From DASYGT01 sp035999365 (GTDB lineage Bacteria; Actinomycetota; Actinomycetes; Mycobacteriales; Jatrophihabitantaceae), in the NCBI GenBank assembly GCA_035999365.1, contig DASYGT010000030.1:1-64000 (forward strand): a DNA stretch of 64,000 nucleotides, written 5' to 3'. Numbering within the stretch: the first letter of the stretch is position 1; each line of letters starts with the position of its first letter. Below the pieces are notes generated by a model. That model was not told where the DNA came from, did not search any database, and was given only the letters and a program-made list of their open reading frames with translations. This document shows, piece by piece, positions 46,805-55,667 of this stretch. A program made the translations under genes and the position numbers.

Positions 46805-47755
46805 GTGACCACCTTGGAACATCCCACCCTGCGGGACGTCACGCGCGACAACGGCACGCTGCGGCAGTTCCTGCACGGCCTGCCGGGCGTCGATCAGGTG
46901 GGCGCCGAGGGCCGTGCCGCCGGCCTGGCCACCCGCAGCATCAAGACCACAGCCAAGGCCTGGGCCATCGACACCGCGATCAGCATGGTCGACCTCACCA
47001 CGCTCGAGGGCGCCGACACCCCGGGGAAGGTTCGCTCGATCTGCGCGAAGGCCATCCGACCCGACCCCACCGATCCGAGCGTTCCCTCGGTGGCGGCCGT
47101 GTGCGTCTACCCGGACCTGGTGAGCACGGCTGTGGGCGCGCTGCGGGGCAGCACCGTCGGGGTGGCGAGCGTGGCCACCGCGTTCCCCTCCGGGCGCGCG
47201 TCGCTCGAGACCAAGCTGCACGACGTCCATGACGCAGTGGCAGCAGGCGCCACAGAGATCGACATGGTGATCGACCGCGGCGCGTTCCTGGCCGGTGAGT
47301 ACCTGCAGGTGTTCGACGAGATCGTCGCGACGAGACAGGCGTGCGGCGGGGCGCACCTGAAGGTCATCCTCGAGACAGCCGAGCTGGCCACGCTCGACAA
47401 CGTCCGGCGCGCGTCCTGGCTGGCACTTCTGGCCGGCGGCGACTTCATCAAGACATCGACCGGCAAGCTCACGGTGTCGGCTACCCCGCCCGTATCGCTG
47501 GTCATGCTCGAGGCGGTGCGCGATTTCCACGACGCCACGGGCGAACGGCGCGGAGTGAAGCTGGCCGGCGGCATACGCACATCCAAGGAGGCCGTCCGGT
47601 TCCTCGTGATGGTGAACGAGGTGGCGGGTGACGAATGGCTCGATCCACACCTCTTCCGCTTCGGTGCCTCGACCCTTCTCAACGACCTGCTGCAGCAGCG
47701 GCACAAGCTCACGACGGGCAACTACGACGGCCCGGACTATGTGACGGTGGATTGA
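46805..47755 (+). CDS. deoC: Deoxyribose-phosphate aldolase
   Basis: 316 aa, longer than the E. coli enzyme but usual for actinobacteria. Schiff-base Lys216 is in GGDFIKTSTGKLT, and the second Lys/Asp region is in VKLAGGIRTSKEAV; VCVYPDLV and EIDMVIDRGAF are further family blocks. It cleaves 2-deoxyribose-5-phosphate into glyceraldehyde-3-phosphate and acetaldehyde. The next two genes are aldehyde dehydrogenases, which can remove the acetaldehyde. Confidence 0.93.
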   Translation: MTTLEHPTLRDVTRDNGTLRQFLHGLPGVDQVGAEGRAAGLATRSIKTTAKAWAIDTAISMVDLTTLEGADTPGKVRSICAKAIRPDPTDPSVPSVAAVCVYPDLVSTAVGALRGSTVGVASVATAFPSGRASLETKLHDVHDAVAAGATEIDMVIDRGAFLAGEYLQVFDEIVATRQACGGAHLKVILETAELATLDNVRRASWLALLAGGDFIKTSTGKLTVSATPPVSLVMLEAVRDFHDATGERRGVKLAGGIRTSKEAVRFLVMVNEVAGDEWLDPHLFRFGASTLLNDLLQQRHKLTTGNYDGPDYVTVD

Positions 47756-47757
47756 TC

Positions 47758-49188
47758 ATGGCCAGGTTCGAATACGCACCAGCGCCGGAATCACGCGAGA
47801 TCGCGCGACTCAAGCCGAGTTACCAGATCTTCGTCGACGGCGCGTTCCGCGACGGCTCGGGCGACGCCATCAAGACGATCAACCCGGCCGACGAGTCGCC
47901 GCTCGCGGAGGTGGCCGAGGCAGGGCCTTCCGACGTCGACGATGCGGTCCGTGCAGCACGGCGGGCGTTCGAGACCTGGTCTGCGCTGCCCGGGGCAGAG
48001 CGCGGCAAGTACCTCTTCCGGATCGCCCGTGCGATCCAGGAGCGCGGCCGGGAACTCGCGGTTCTCGAATCGCTCGACAACGGCAAACCGATCCGTGAAT
48101 CACGCGATGTCGACGTGCCCCTCGCTGCGGCGCACTTCTTCTACTACGCCGGATGGGCCGACAAGCTCGGCTACGCGGGGCTCGGACCCGCGCCGCGGCC
48201 GATCGGCGTCGCGGGCCAGATCATCCCGTGGAACTTCCCGCTGCTGATGGCCGCCTGGAAGCTTGCCCCTGCGCTGGCCTGTGGCAACACTGTCGTGCTC
48301 AAGCCTGCCGAGACGACGCCGCTCACGGCCCTCGTGCTCGCGGAGATCATCGCCGAGGCCGGGCTGCCGCCGGGCGTGGTGAACGTGCTTGCCGGCGGCC
48401 CGGCCATCGGCCAGGCCATCGTCGAGCACGACGGCGTGGACAAGATCGCGTTCACCGGCTCGACCGACGTCGGAAAGATCATCCAACGAACGCTGGCGGG
48501 CACGTCGAAGCGCCTGTCACTCGAACTCGGCGGCAAGGCCGCCAACATCATCTTCGACGACGCCCCCATCGACCAGGCCGTCGAGGGGATCGTCAACGGC
48601 ATCTTCTTCAACCAGGGACAGGTGTGCTGTGCAGGTTCCCGGCTGCTCGTTCAAGAGTCCGTCGCAGAGGAGGTGGTGACATCGCTACGCCGGCGCCTCA
48701 CCACGCTGCGCGTAGGCGACCCGCTCGACAAGAACACCGACGTCGGCGCGATCAACTCTGCCGAGCAGCTCGCCCGCATCCGCGAGCTGACCGAGTCCGG
48801 CGTCAGCGAGGGCGCCACCCGCTGGTCACCGCCCTGCGATCTGCCGGAGCGCGGGTACTGGTTCGTGCCGACGGTGTTCACCAACGTCTCCCAGGCGCAT
48901 CGCATCGCACGCGAGGAGATCTTCGGCCCCGTGCTGTCCGTCCTGACCTTCCGGACGCCGGCCGAGGCGATCGAGAAGGCCAACAACACCCCCTACGGCC
49001 TCTCTGCCGGTGTGTGGACCGAAAAGGGCTCTCGCATCCTGTCGATGGCCTCGAAGTTGCGGGCCGGGGTGGTGTGGGCGAACACCTTCAACCGGTTCGA
49101 CCCGTCATCGCCGTTCGGCGGCTACAAGGAATCGGGTTTCGGCCGCGAAGGTGGCCGGCACGGGCTGGAGGCGTACCTCGATGCCTGA
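47758..49188 (+). CDS. Aldehyde dehydrogenase
   Basis: 476 aa from the ATG at 47758, 2 nt after deoC. ALDH blocks: PWNFPLLMAAWKLAPALACGN, FTGSTDVGK, general base Glu in LELGGKAANI, nucleophile Cys290 in NQGQVCCAG, and EEIFGPVLSVL. The position after deoC makes acetaldehyde from deoxyribose breakdown the likely substrate, giving acetate with reduction of NAD(P)+. Confidence 0.92.
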   Translation: MARFEYAPAPESREIARLKPSYQIFVDGAFRDGSGDAIKTINPADESPLAEVAEAGPSDVDDAVRAARRAFETWSALPGAERGKYLFRIARAIQERGRELAVLESLDNGKPIRESRDVDVPLAAAHFFYYAGWADKLGYAGLGPAPRPIGVAGQIIPWNFPLLMAAWKLAPALACGNTVVLKPAETTPLTALVLAEIIAEAGLPPGVVNVLAGGPAIGQAIVEHDGVDKIAFTGSTDVGKIIQRTLAGTSKRLSLELGGKAANIIFDDAPIDQAVEGIVNGIFFNQGQVCCAGSRLLVQESVAEEVVTSLRRRLTTLRVGDPLDKNTDVGAINSAEQLARIRELTESGVSEGATRWSPPCDLPERGYWFVPTVFTNVSQAHRIAREEIFGPVLSVLTFRTPAEAIEKANNTPYGLSAGVWTEKGSRILSMASKLRAGVVWANTFNRFDPSSPFGGYKESGFGREGGRHGLEAYLDA

Positions 49189-50050
49189 TGAGGCGGAGCG
49201 GTTGCGAATTCGCAAGACCTACAAGCTCTACGTCGGCGGTGCGTTCCCCCGTTCGGAGTCCGGCCGCTCGTACCCCGTGCTGGACGCGTCCGGTGAGTTG
49301 CTCGCACATGCCGCGCAGGCTTCGCGCAAGGACGTGCGTGACGCCGTCGTCGCCGCACGCAAGGCGTTCGCCGGCTGGGCGGGAGCAACCGCGTACAACC
49401 GCGGACAGGTGCTGTACCGCGTCGCCGAGATGCTCGACGGGCGGCGGGAGCAGTTCACAGCGGAGGTGCACGCCGCCGAAGGTGGCTCGGCGCGCTCGGC
49501 CGGTGCCCAGGTCGACGCCGCCATCGACCGCTGGGTGCATTACGCGGGCTGGGCGGACAAGTACGCGCAGGTCGCGGGGGGCACGAACCCTGTCGCCGGC
49601 CCGTACTTCAACTTCTCGATTCCCGAACCCACTGGCGTGGTAGCTGTCGTAGCGCCGCAGGAGTCCAGCATGCTCGGCCTGGTGTCCGTGCTCGGACCGG
49701 TCCTGGCGACGGGCAATACCGTCGTCGTGCTCGCCTCCGAGACCCGTCCGCTGCCGGCGGTCTCGCTCGCCGAGGTGCTGGCCACCTCCGATCTGCCCGG
49801 CGGGGTTGTCAACCTGCTCACCGGCTATACCGCGGAATTGGCTCCCTGGCTCGCCGGTCACCGCGACGTCAACGCCATGGACCTCACCGGGGTTACAGCG
49901 AACGACCGTGCGCCACTGCAGGTGAAGGCCGCCGACAACGTGAAGCGGGTGTTCGCGCCGGCATCCACGGACTGGTCCGCCGAACCGGGGCTCGCCCGGC
50001 TCGGCGCGTTCGTCGAAACCAAGACGGTGTGGCACCCCATCGGCGTCTGA
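49181..50050 (+). CDS. Short aldehyde dehydrogenase-like protein lacking the catalytic region
   Basis: 289 aa. It aligns by eye with the N-terminal NAD-binding part of the preceding enzyme (KTYKLYVGGAFPRSESG; WVHYAGWADKYAQVAGG; ATGNTVVVLASETRPLPAVSLAEVL; GGVVNLLTGYTAELAPWLAGH). It ends with FVETKTVWHPIG soon after the region of the FTGS loop. The GQxC nucleophile and the ELGGK Glu are absent. It overlaps the first enzyme by 8 nt and shows no frameshift, and the reading frame is clean, so it is probably a stable product rather than a fresh pseudogene. A structural or regulatory partner of the active enzyme is possible. Confidence 0.82.
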   Translation: MPDEAERLRIRKTYKLYVGGAFPRSESGRSYPVLDASGELLAHAAQASRKDVRDAVVAARKAFAGWAGATAYNRGQVLYRVAEMLDGRREQFTAEVHAAEGGSARSAGAQVDAAIDRWVHYAGWADKYAQVAGGTNPVAGPYFNFSIPEPTGVVAVVAPQESSMLGLVSVLGPVLATGNTVVVLASETRPLPAVSLAEVLATSDLPGGVVNLLTGYTAELAPWLAGHRDVNAMDLTGVTANDRAPLQVKAADNVKRVFAPASTDWSAEPGLARLGAFVETKTVWHPIGV

Positions 50051-50094
50051 ACGCCTCCCACCGGCGAGGTCGCGAATCGCACACGTGCGCCCGG

Positions 50095-50100
50095 TAGGTT
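50095..50100 (+). promoter_or_regulatory. Leaderless-type -10 box before the acidic hypothetical gene
   Basis: TAGGTT ends 7 nt before the ATG at 50108. Confidence 0.45.
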
Positions 50101-50107
50101 CTGCGGC

Positions 50108-51145
50108 ATGAGTTCGATGGACGCCGCGATCATCCCGATCACGCTCACCGTCAACGGCAGGGTGGGCCTCACCCTGTGGGCGCCGCCGTGGGAAGACGAG
50201 GACGGCGACGAGTGGCAGGGCTTTCTCGGCGACGGCAACAAGATCCTGCTGTACCCGAACGTGCGTGCGTTGGCCGAATTCGTCGCCTCGGGCGAGGAGA
50301 ACGACCTGTCCGACCATCCGGCGTGGGGATACGTGCTGAAGCTGACACCGGATCAGCTGCGCCCGTCGGCAGAGGACGGTTACGACCTCGACCAGGTCTA
50401 CGAGTGGGCCTCGGGCGAACCGGACCCGGTTCACGTCTCGGCCCTGGCCAACGTCGTCGACATGGTGGCCAAGATCGCCGACTGTTGCGACGACGGCGCC
50501 CTGCGCCGGTTGGTCGAGAACACGCCGGCGTACGAAACGCTCGTCGACGAGGAGAACACGTACCAGGGCAAGGACGGACGCAAGCGCTGGAACGAGCTCG
50601 GGGACACGATCAGCGACTCGTGGGAGCGCGCGATCGCCCGCGTCGATTCGTGGCTGTCCTGGCAGGGTGACTTCAGTGACTCCGACCTCGAGGCAGAGTC
50701 GATCTGGAGCCGCGTGGGCGCCGAGCCGATCGAGATCGTGCTGCCGGATGCGGTGTACCTGACGGTGCGCGCGGACGTCACGCGGGACGCTGAGGGGGAT
50801 GAGACCGACACCGCCTTCCTGGGTAGCGAAGCGAGCGTGGCGGTGTTCACCGACACCACCGGCCTCGCCCGGTACTGCCGCGTCGCCGAGGATCACCGGA
50901 TGCGCAAGCTGGAGTGGTGGTCGGAGCTGGCCGAGGTCGAGGACGACGACGTGTTCGAACCGGCCGACGACGCAAGCTACGACCTGCGCAAACCCTCCGA
51001 GCGCGGCGCCGATCTGCTCCGCGAGCTCGCGGCGTTCTGTGCCCTCGACCTCGATATGTCGGTTCTCGACGGCGCTTCGGTCGACAAGGACGACTGGCGC
51101 GAGCTCGTGCGAGACGTCGCGTCCTGCCTGCAGCAGCAGGACTGA
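50108..51145 (+). CDS. Acidic soluble protein of unknown function (Rv3311-like)
   Basis: 345 aa, rich in Asp and Glu, without signal peptide or membrane helix. It begins with a beta-strand segment ending LTVNGRVGLTLWAPPWEDED. Other recognisable blocks are ENDLSDHPAWGYV, VDMVAKIADCCDD and SWERAIARVDSWLSW. It resembles, from memory, the conserved hypothetical Rv3311, which lies between upp and add in M. tuberculosis, the same neighbourhood as here. I know no function. It ends 13 bp from the convergent glpD gene. Confidence 0.75.
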   Translation: MSSMDAAIIPITLTVNGRVGLTLWAPPWEDEDGDEWQGFLGDGNKILLYPNVRALAEFVASGEENDLSDHPAWGYVLKLTPDQLRPSAEDGYDLDQVYEWASGEPDPVHVSALANVVDMVAKIADCCDDGALRRLVENTPAYETLVDEENTYQGKDGRKRWNELGDTISDSWERAIARVDSWLSWQGDFSDSDLEAESIWSRVGAEPIEIVLPDAVYLTVRADVTRDAEGDETDTAFLGSEASVAVFTDTTGLARYCRVAEDHRMRKLEWWSELAEVEDDDVFEPADDASYDLRKPSERGADLLRELAAFCALDLDMSVLDGASVDKDDWRELVRDVASCLQQQD

Positions 51146-51158
51146 GGCGGCAGCCGGA

Positions 51159-52907
51159 TCAGCCCGGCGCGTGTGCGTCCAGGTGCGGACGCACCTCCGG
51201 CGCCGCCGAGCGCACAGCGTCGGCAGCCTCGTCGTCGAAGCGCGACTGGGAGGCGCGCTCGGCGTCGACCCGTGCGATGTAACGCTCGACCTCGAGCGCA
51301 CGCTCGATGTCCGTCCAGCCCAGGATCGCGCCGATCAGCTGAGCAACGCGTTCTGCCGACTCGACGCCACGGTGCGGGTACTCGATCGAGATGCGGGTTC
51401 GCCGGGTGAGGACGTCCTCCAGGTGCAGGGCACCTTCATGGGTCACGGCGTAACGGATCTCGGCCATGAGGTAGTCGGGCGCACCGGGCACGGTCGCGAG
51501 CAACTCCGGTTCGTCGAGGCCCGGTTCGAGCACATCCCGGATCATCGAGCCGTACCGGTCGAGCACATGCCGAACGCGATAGGGATGCAGGCCGTACTCG
51601 GCGGCGAGGGTGTCCACCTGGTTGCGCATCGCGAAATACCCGTCGGCGCCGAGCAGGGGTACGCGGTCCGTGCACGACGGCGCCACGCGGCGCGGCAAGT
51701 CCTCGCTGCCGGCGTCGACCGCATCTGCTGCCATCACCCGGTAGGTCGTGTATTTCCCGCCGGCGATGGAGATCAGTCCGGGCACGACGCGCGCCACGGC
51801 ATGCTCGCGCGAGAGCGCAGAGGACTCCTCGGACTCGCCTGCGAGCAGCGGGCGCAGGCCGGCGTAGACCCCTTCGATGTCGTCCTCGTCGAGTGGTGAC
51901 ACGAGAACGCTGTTCACGCAGTCCAACAGGTAGTCGATGTCGGACTTCGTCGCCGCAGGATGCGCGAGGTCAAGGTTCCAGTCGGTGTCTGTCGTCCCGA
52001 TCAGCCAGTGGTTCTTCCACGGGATCACGAACAGCACCGAGTTGAGCGTCCGCAGGATCAGACCGGCGTCGCCGGTGATCTTCTCCCGCGACACGACGAT
52101 GTGCACTCCCTTCGACGCGCGCACCCGGAACCGTCCGCGGCCGCCGGACATCGCTTGCACCTCGTCGGTCCAGACCCCGGTGCAGTTCAGCACGACACCG
52201 GCACGCACCGCCGCCTCACGGCCATCCTCCGCGTCCCGCACCGTCACGCCCACGACGCGGTCGGACTCGCGGACGAAGCCCAGTGCCTGGGTCGAGGACC
52301 GCACCACGGCGCCGTAACGCGCCGCCGTGCGGGCGACCGTCAACGTGTGGCGGGCATCGTCGGCCTGTGCATCGAAGTACCGCACGGCGCCGACGAGCGC
52401 CTCCGGTCGCAAGCTCGGGAACACCCGCAGCGCGGCACGCCTGCTGAGGTGCTTCTGGCCCGGCATCGTGCTGTGCCCGCCCATGGTGTCGTACAGCATG
52501 AGGCCGGCGGCGACGTACGGGCGCTCCCACCCACGGTGCGTCAGCGGATACAGAAACGGGACAGGCTTGACCAGATGCGGTGCGAGCCGGGTCGTCATCA
52601 ACTCTCGTTCGCGCAGCGCTTCGCGGACCAGCCCGAATTCCAGCTGCTCGAGGTAGCGCAACCCGCCGTGGAAAAGCTTCGATGATCGGCTCGACGTCCC
52701 AGAGGCGAAGTCGCGCGCCTCGACGAGCGCCACTGAGAGTCCACGGGTAGCCGCGTCGAGCGCAGCGCCGCAACCGGTGACGCCGCCGCCGATGACCACG
52801 ACGTCGAACTCATCGCCGACGAGGCGGTGCCACGCGGCCTCGCGGTAGCCCAGATCGAGCCGCGACGCCGCGCCTCCCTTGGGAATCGCCGGGGGGTGCG
52901 TATGCAC
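51159..52907 (-). CDS. glpD: Glycerol-3-phosphate dehydrogenase (FAD, aerobic)
   Basis: 582 aa from the GTG at 52907; a TAnnnT box 7 nt upstream supports it, and the long open frame further upstream is antisense to glpK. FAD motif FDVVVIGGGVTGCGAALDAATRG, then ASGTSSRSSKLFHGGLRYLEQ, RASKGVHIVVSREKI, WLIGTTDTDW and GGKYTTYRVMA are all GlpD hallmarks. It oxidises sn-glycerol-3-phosphate to dihydroxyacetone phosphate, passing electrons to quinone at the membrane. The kinase for its substrate is encoded divergently, with 18 bp between the start codons. In M. tuberculosis glpD2 neighbours lpdA. Confidence 0.92.
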   Translation of the reverse strand: MHTHPPAIPKGGAASRLDLGYREAAWHRLVGDEFDVVVIGGGVTGCGAALDAATRGLSVALVEARDFASGTSSRSSKLFHGGLRYLEQLEFGLVREALRERELMTTRLAPHLVKPVPFLYPLTHRGWERPYVAAGLMLYDTMGGHSTMPGQKHLSRRAALRVFPSLRPEALVGAVRYFDAQADDARHTLTVARTAARYGAVVRSSTQALGFVRESDRVVGVTVRDAEDGREAAVRAGVVLNCTGVWTDEVQAMSGGRGRFRVRASKGVHIVVSREKITGDAGLILRTLNSVLFVIPWKNHWLIGTTDTDWNLDLAHPAATKSDIDYLLDCVNSVLVSPLDEDDIEGVYAGLRPLLAGESEESSALSREHAVARVVPGLISIAGGKYTTYRVMAADAVDAGSEDLPRRVAPSCTDRVPLLGADGYFAMRNQVDTLAAEYGLHPYRVRHVLDRYGSMIRDVLEPGLDEPELLATVPGAPDYLMAEIRYAVTHEGALHLEDVLTRRTRISIEYPHRGVESAERVAQLIGAILGWTDIERALEVERYIARVDAERASQSRFDDEAADAVRSAAPEVRPHLDAHAPG

Positions 52908-52914
52908 ACGTGGC

Positions 52915-52920
52915 ACGCTA
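52915..52920 (-). promoter_or_regulatory. Leaderless-type -10 box before glpD
   Basis: TAGCGT on the minus strand ends 7 nt before the GTG at 52907 and 5 bp from the glpK ATG on the other strand. Its -35 region must lie within the glpK coding sequence. Confidence 0.45.
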
Positions 52921-52925
52921 CTGCA

Positions 52926-54443
52926 ATGGCAGTCGATGCTTCGGTGGTCGCCGCGATCGATCAGGGCACCACCTCGACCCGCTGCATGCTCTTCGATTCC
53001 GCCGCCCGCGTCGTCGCGGTCGAGCAGCTCGAGCACCGGCAGATCCTGCCCCGCCCGGGATGGGTCGAGCACGACGCCACCGAGATCTGGTCGAACACCC
53101 GTGTCGTGCTCGCCGGCGCGATTGCCCAGGCGGAGCTGGGCAGCTCCGATGTTGCGGCAATCGGCATAACGAACCAGCGCGAGACGACAGTGGTGTGGGA
53201 TCGCGACACCGGCAGGCCGATCGCGCCCGCCATCGTCTGGCAGGACACCCGCACCCAATCGATCTGCGACGACCTGGCCGCCCGCGGCGGCGGTGCCGAT
53301 CGCTACCGCCGTCGCGTCGGGTTGCCCCTCGCGACGTATTTCGCCGGACCGAAGGTGCGCTGGATCCTGGACAACGTCGATGGGGCACGGCGCCGCGCCG
53401 AGGCGGGCGAGCTGGCGTTCGGCACGATCGACAGCTGGCTCGTATGGAATCTCACCGGCGGCACCGACGGTGGGGTGCATGTCACCGACGCGACGAACGC
53501 ATCCCGCACGATGCTGATGGACCTCGACACGCTGGACTGGGCTGAGGACATCGCGGAAGAGATGGCTATCCCGGCCGCAATGTTTCCGGCGATTCACACG
53601 TCATCTGAGGTGTACGCGTCGGTGCGTGATCGCGGCCCGCTCGCCGGCGTTCCGATCGCGGGGATTCTCGGTGACCAGCAGGCCGCGATGTTCGGCCAGG
53701 CCTGCACCCGACCCGGCGAGGCGAAGAACACTTACGGAACGGGCAACTTCCTCCTCATGAACACCGGCGACCAGAAGGTCCTCAGCAGCAACGGCCTGCT
53801 GACCACTGTCTGCTACTCGCTGCCGGGCGCGCCGGTGGCCTACGCGCTCGAGGGGTCGATCGCGGTCACCGGCTCCCTCGTCCAGTGGCTGCGCGACAAC
53901 CTCGGCCTGATCGGCTCCGCCGCCGACATCGAGCCACTCGCCCGCACCGTCGACGACAACGGCGGCGCATATTTCGTGCCCGCCTTCTCCGGGCTGTTCG
54001 CCCCCTACTGGCGCTCCGAGGCGCGCGGCGCTGTCGTCGGCCTGACCCGCTACGTGAACCGCGCGCACATCGCACGCGCTGCGCTCGAGGCAACCGCGTA
54101 TCAGACCCGCGACGTCGTCGAGGCGATGAATGCCGATTCAGGAGTCGCGATGACCGAGCTGCGCGTCGACGGCGGGATGGTGGTGAACAACCTGCTCATG
54201 CAGTTCCAGGCCGACATCCTCGACGTGCCCGTCGTGCGCCCTGTCGTGAACGAGACGACCGCACTCGGCGCCGCCTACGCCGCGGGGCTCGCCGTCGGCT
54301 TCTGGTCCTCGCTCGACGAGATTCGCGAGAACTGGACGTCGGGACAGCGCTGGGAGCCGAGCATGGAATCCGACCAGCGCGATCGGCTGTACCGAGGTTG
54401 GCAGAAAGCCGTGACTCGGACCTTCGATTGGGCCGACTCATGA
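52926..54443 (+). CDS. glpK: Glycerol kinase
   Basis: 505 aa from the ATG at 52926; an in-frame ATG at 52902 would overlap glpD. FGGY-kinase blocks: AAIDQGTTSTRCMLFD, IGITNQRETTVVWD, WQDTRTQSICDDL, the GTIDSWLVWNLTGG block, GILGDQQAAMFGQACTRPGEAKNTYGTGNF and the C-terminal ELRVDGGMVVNNLLMQFQADIL. It phosphorylates glycerol to glycerol-3-phosphate, the GlpD substrate. No glycerol facilitator gene is in this window. The stop overlaps the start of the following lipoprotein gene. Confidence 0.94.
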   Translation: MAVDASVVAAIDQGTTSTRCMLFDSAARVVAVEQLEHRQILPRPGWVEHDATEIWSNTRVVLAGAIAQAELGSSDVAAIGITNQRETTVVWDRDTGRPIAPAIVWQDTRTQSICDDLAARGGGADRYRRRVGLPLATYFAGPKVRWILDNVDGARRRAEAGELAFGTIDSWLVWNLTGGTDGGVHVTDATNASRTMLMDLDTLDWAEDIAEEMAIPAAMFPAIHTSSEVYASVRDRGPLAGVPIAGILGDQQAAMFGQACTRPGEAKNTYGTGNFLLMNTGDQKVLSSNGLLTTVCYSLPGAPVAYALEGSIAVTGSLVQWLRDNLGLIGSAADIEPLARTVDDNGGAYFVPAFSGLFAPYWRSEARGAVVGLTRYVNRAHIARAALEATAYQTRDVVEAMNADSGVAMTELRVDGGMVVNNLLMQFQADILDVPVVRPVVNETTALGAAYAAGLAVGFWSSLDEIRENWTSGQRWEPSMESDQRDRLYRGWQKAVTRTFDWADS

Positions 54444-55666
54444 CCCGCCGGATCGCGACGATCGCGGCCGCCGCGAGCCTCACGATCGGGCTCGGCGGTT
54501 GCGGCTCGACAACGAGCGGCTCGCCACAGACACCGCCCGGCGGGACGACACCCCCGAGCCGCACGGCGTCGACATCGGTGTCGGCACCCGCCACGCATCC
54601 CTCCGTGCCCGCGTCCACGACGACGAAACCGGCGGTGTCGACTGCGCGCGCCGTGTGGTCGGCCATGTCCGAAACGCAGCGGGTCGGGCAGCTGTTCATG
54701 GTCGACTGCCCGAGCACGCAGGTGAGCGAGGCGACGCTCAACGCGATCGAGACGCACTACGTGGGGTCGGTGATTCTCGACGGCACCAGCCAGCTGAGCG
54801 TCGACGCGACTGCAGCCATCACGGCGACGCTGCAGCGGGACGCGCCTGGCCGCGCGCGGCTGTTCATCGCCACCGACCAGGAAGGCGGCCTGGTGCAGCG
54901 GCTGCGTGGACCGGGCTTCAGCACCGTGCCGAGTGCCCTCGACCAAGGTGGCATCGCACCGACGACGCTGCGCGCCGAGGCCGCTGACTGGGCGAGCCAG
55001 CTGCGCCGTGCCGGCGTCAACGTCGACCTCGCGCCGGTGCTCGACACCGTGCCGTCGGGATGGGGTAGCAACCCGCCGATCGGCGACCTCGACCGCGAGT
55101 ACGGGCACACCCCGGCAACGGTCTCCAGCCACGGGGTCGCCGTGGCGCGCGGGTTGGCCGACGGCGGGGTGGACGCCACGGTGAAACACTTCCCCGGCCT
55201 CGGACGCACCCGGGGCAACACCGATGTAGCCACCGGCGTCGCGGACACCGTCACCGTGCGCAACGATCCGTACCTGGCGCCCTTCGCTGCCGCGGTGGCT
55301 GCGGGGGTGCCATTCGTGATGATGTCGACCGCGATCTACACCAAGATCGATCCATCGCGCCCGGCCGCCTTCTCGTCGACGATCGTCACCGGCATGCTGC
55401 GCGGCGATCTCGGCTTCAGCGGCATCGTGATCAGTGATGACCTCGGCGCCGCGAAACAGGTCAGCGGCTATTCGATCGGTGGGCGGGCCGTTGCCTTCGT
55501 CCAGGCGGGCGGGGACATCGTCCTGACGGTCGATGCGTCGCAAGCGACGGTGATGACGGCGGCGGTGCTGGCCCGCACCCGTACCGACACGAACTTCAAA
55601 GCTTTGGTGGACGCGGCGGCATTGCGGGTCCTACAGGCCAAACAAGCGCGTGGCCTGCTCGGCTGA
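54440..55666 (+). CDS. GH3 beta-N-acetylglucosaminidase lipoprotein (LpqI/NagZ-like)
   Basis: 408 aa from the ATG at 54440. Lipobox LGGC (Cys21) means it is an exported lipoprotein. The GH3 barrel shows FIATDQEGGLVQRLRGPGF, VDLAPVLDT, KHFPGLGRTRGNTD and the nucleophile Asp in VISDDLGA. The DSH dyad of Gram-negative NagZ is not kept; LpqI of mycobacteria looks the same as I recall. It probably trims GlcNAc from peptidoglycan fragments outside the cell, for cell-wall recycling. The link to glpK is translational overlap only; the functional reason is unclear. Confidence 0.88.
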   Translation: MTRRIATIAAAASLTIGLGGCGSTTSGSPQTPPGGTTPPSRTASTSVSAPATHPSVPASTTTKPAVSTARAVWSAMSETQRVGQLFMVDCPSTQVSEATLNAIETHYVGSVILDGTSQLSVDATAAITATLQRDAPGRARLFIATDQEGGLVQRLRGPGFSTVPSALDQGGIAPTTLRAEAADWASQLRRAGVNVDLAPVLDTVPSGWGSNPPIGDLDREYGHTPATVSSHGVAVARGLADGGVDATVKHFPGLGRTRGNTDVATGVADTVTVRNDPYLAPFAAAVAAGVPFVMMSTAIYTKIDPSRPAAFSSTIVTGMLRGDLGFSGIVISDDLGAAKQVSGYSIGGRAVAFVQAGGDIVLTVDASQATVMTAAVLARTRTDTNFKALVDAAALRVLQAKQARGLLG

Positions 55667-55667
55667 C

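Noticed and set aside
47761..47780. GGTTCGAAT-like string resembling a tRNA T-loop
   Set aside because: It lies in the first codons of the aldehyde dehydrogenase gene, and no acceptor stem or anticodon arm can be formed around it.
52908..53597. N-terminal extension of GlpD into the glpK region
   Set aside because: It is antisense to conserved glycerol kinase blocks. The FAD motif of GlpD begins about 33 residues after the GTG at 52907, the normal distance.
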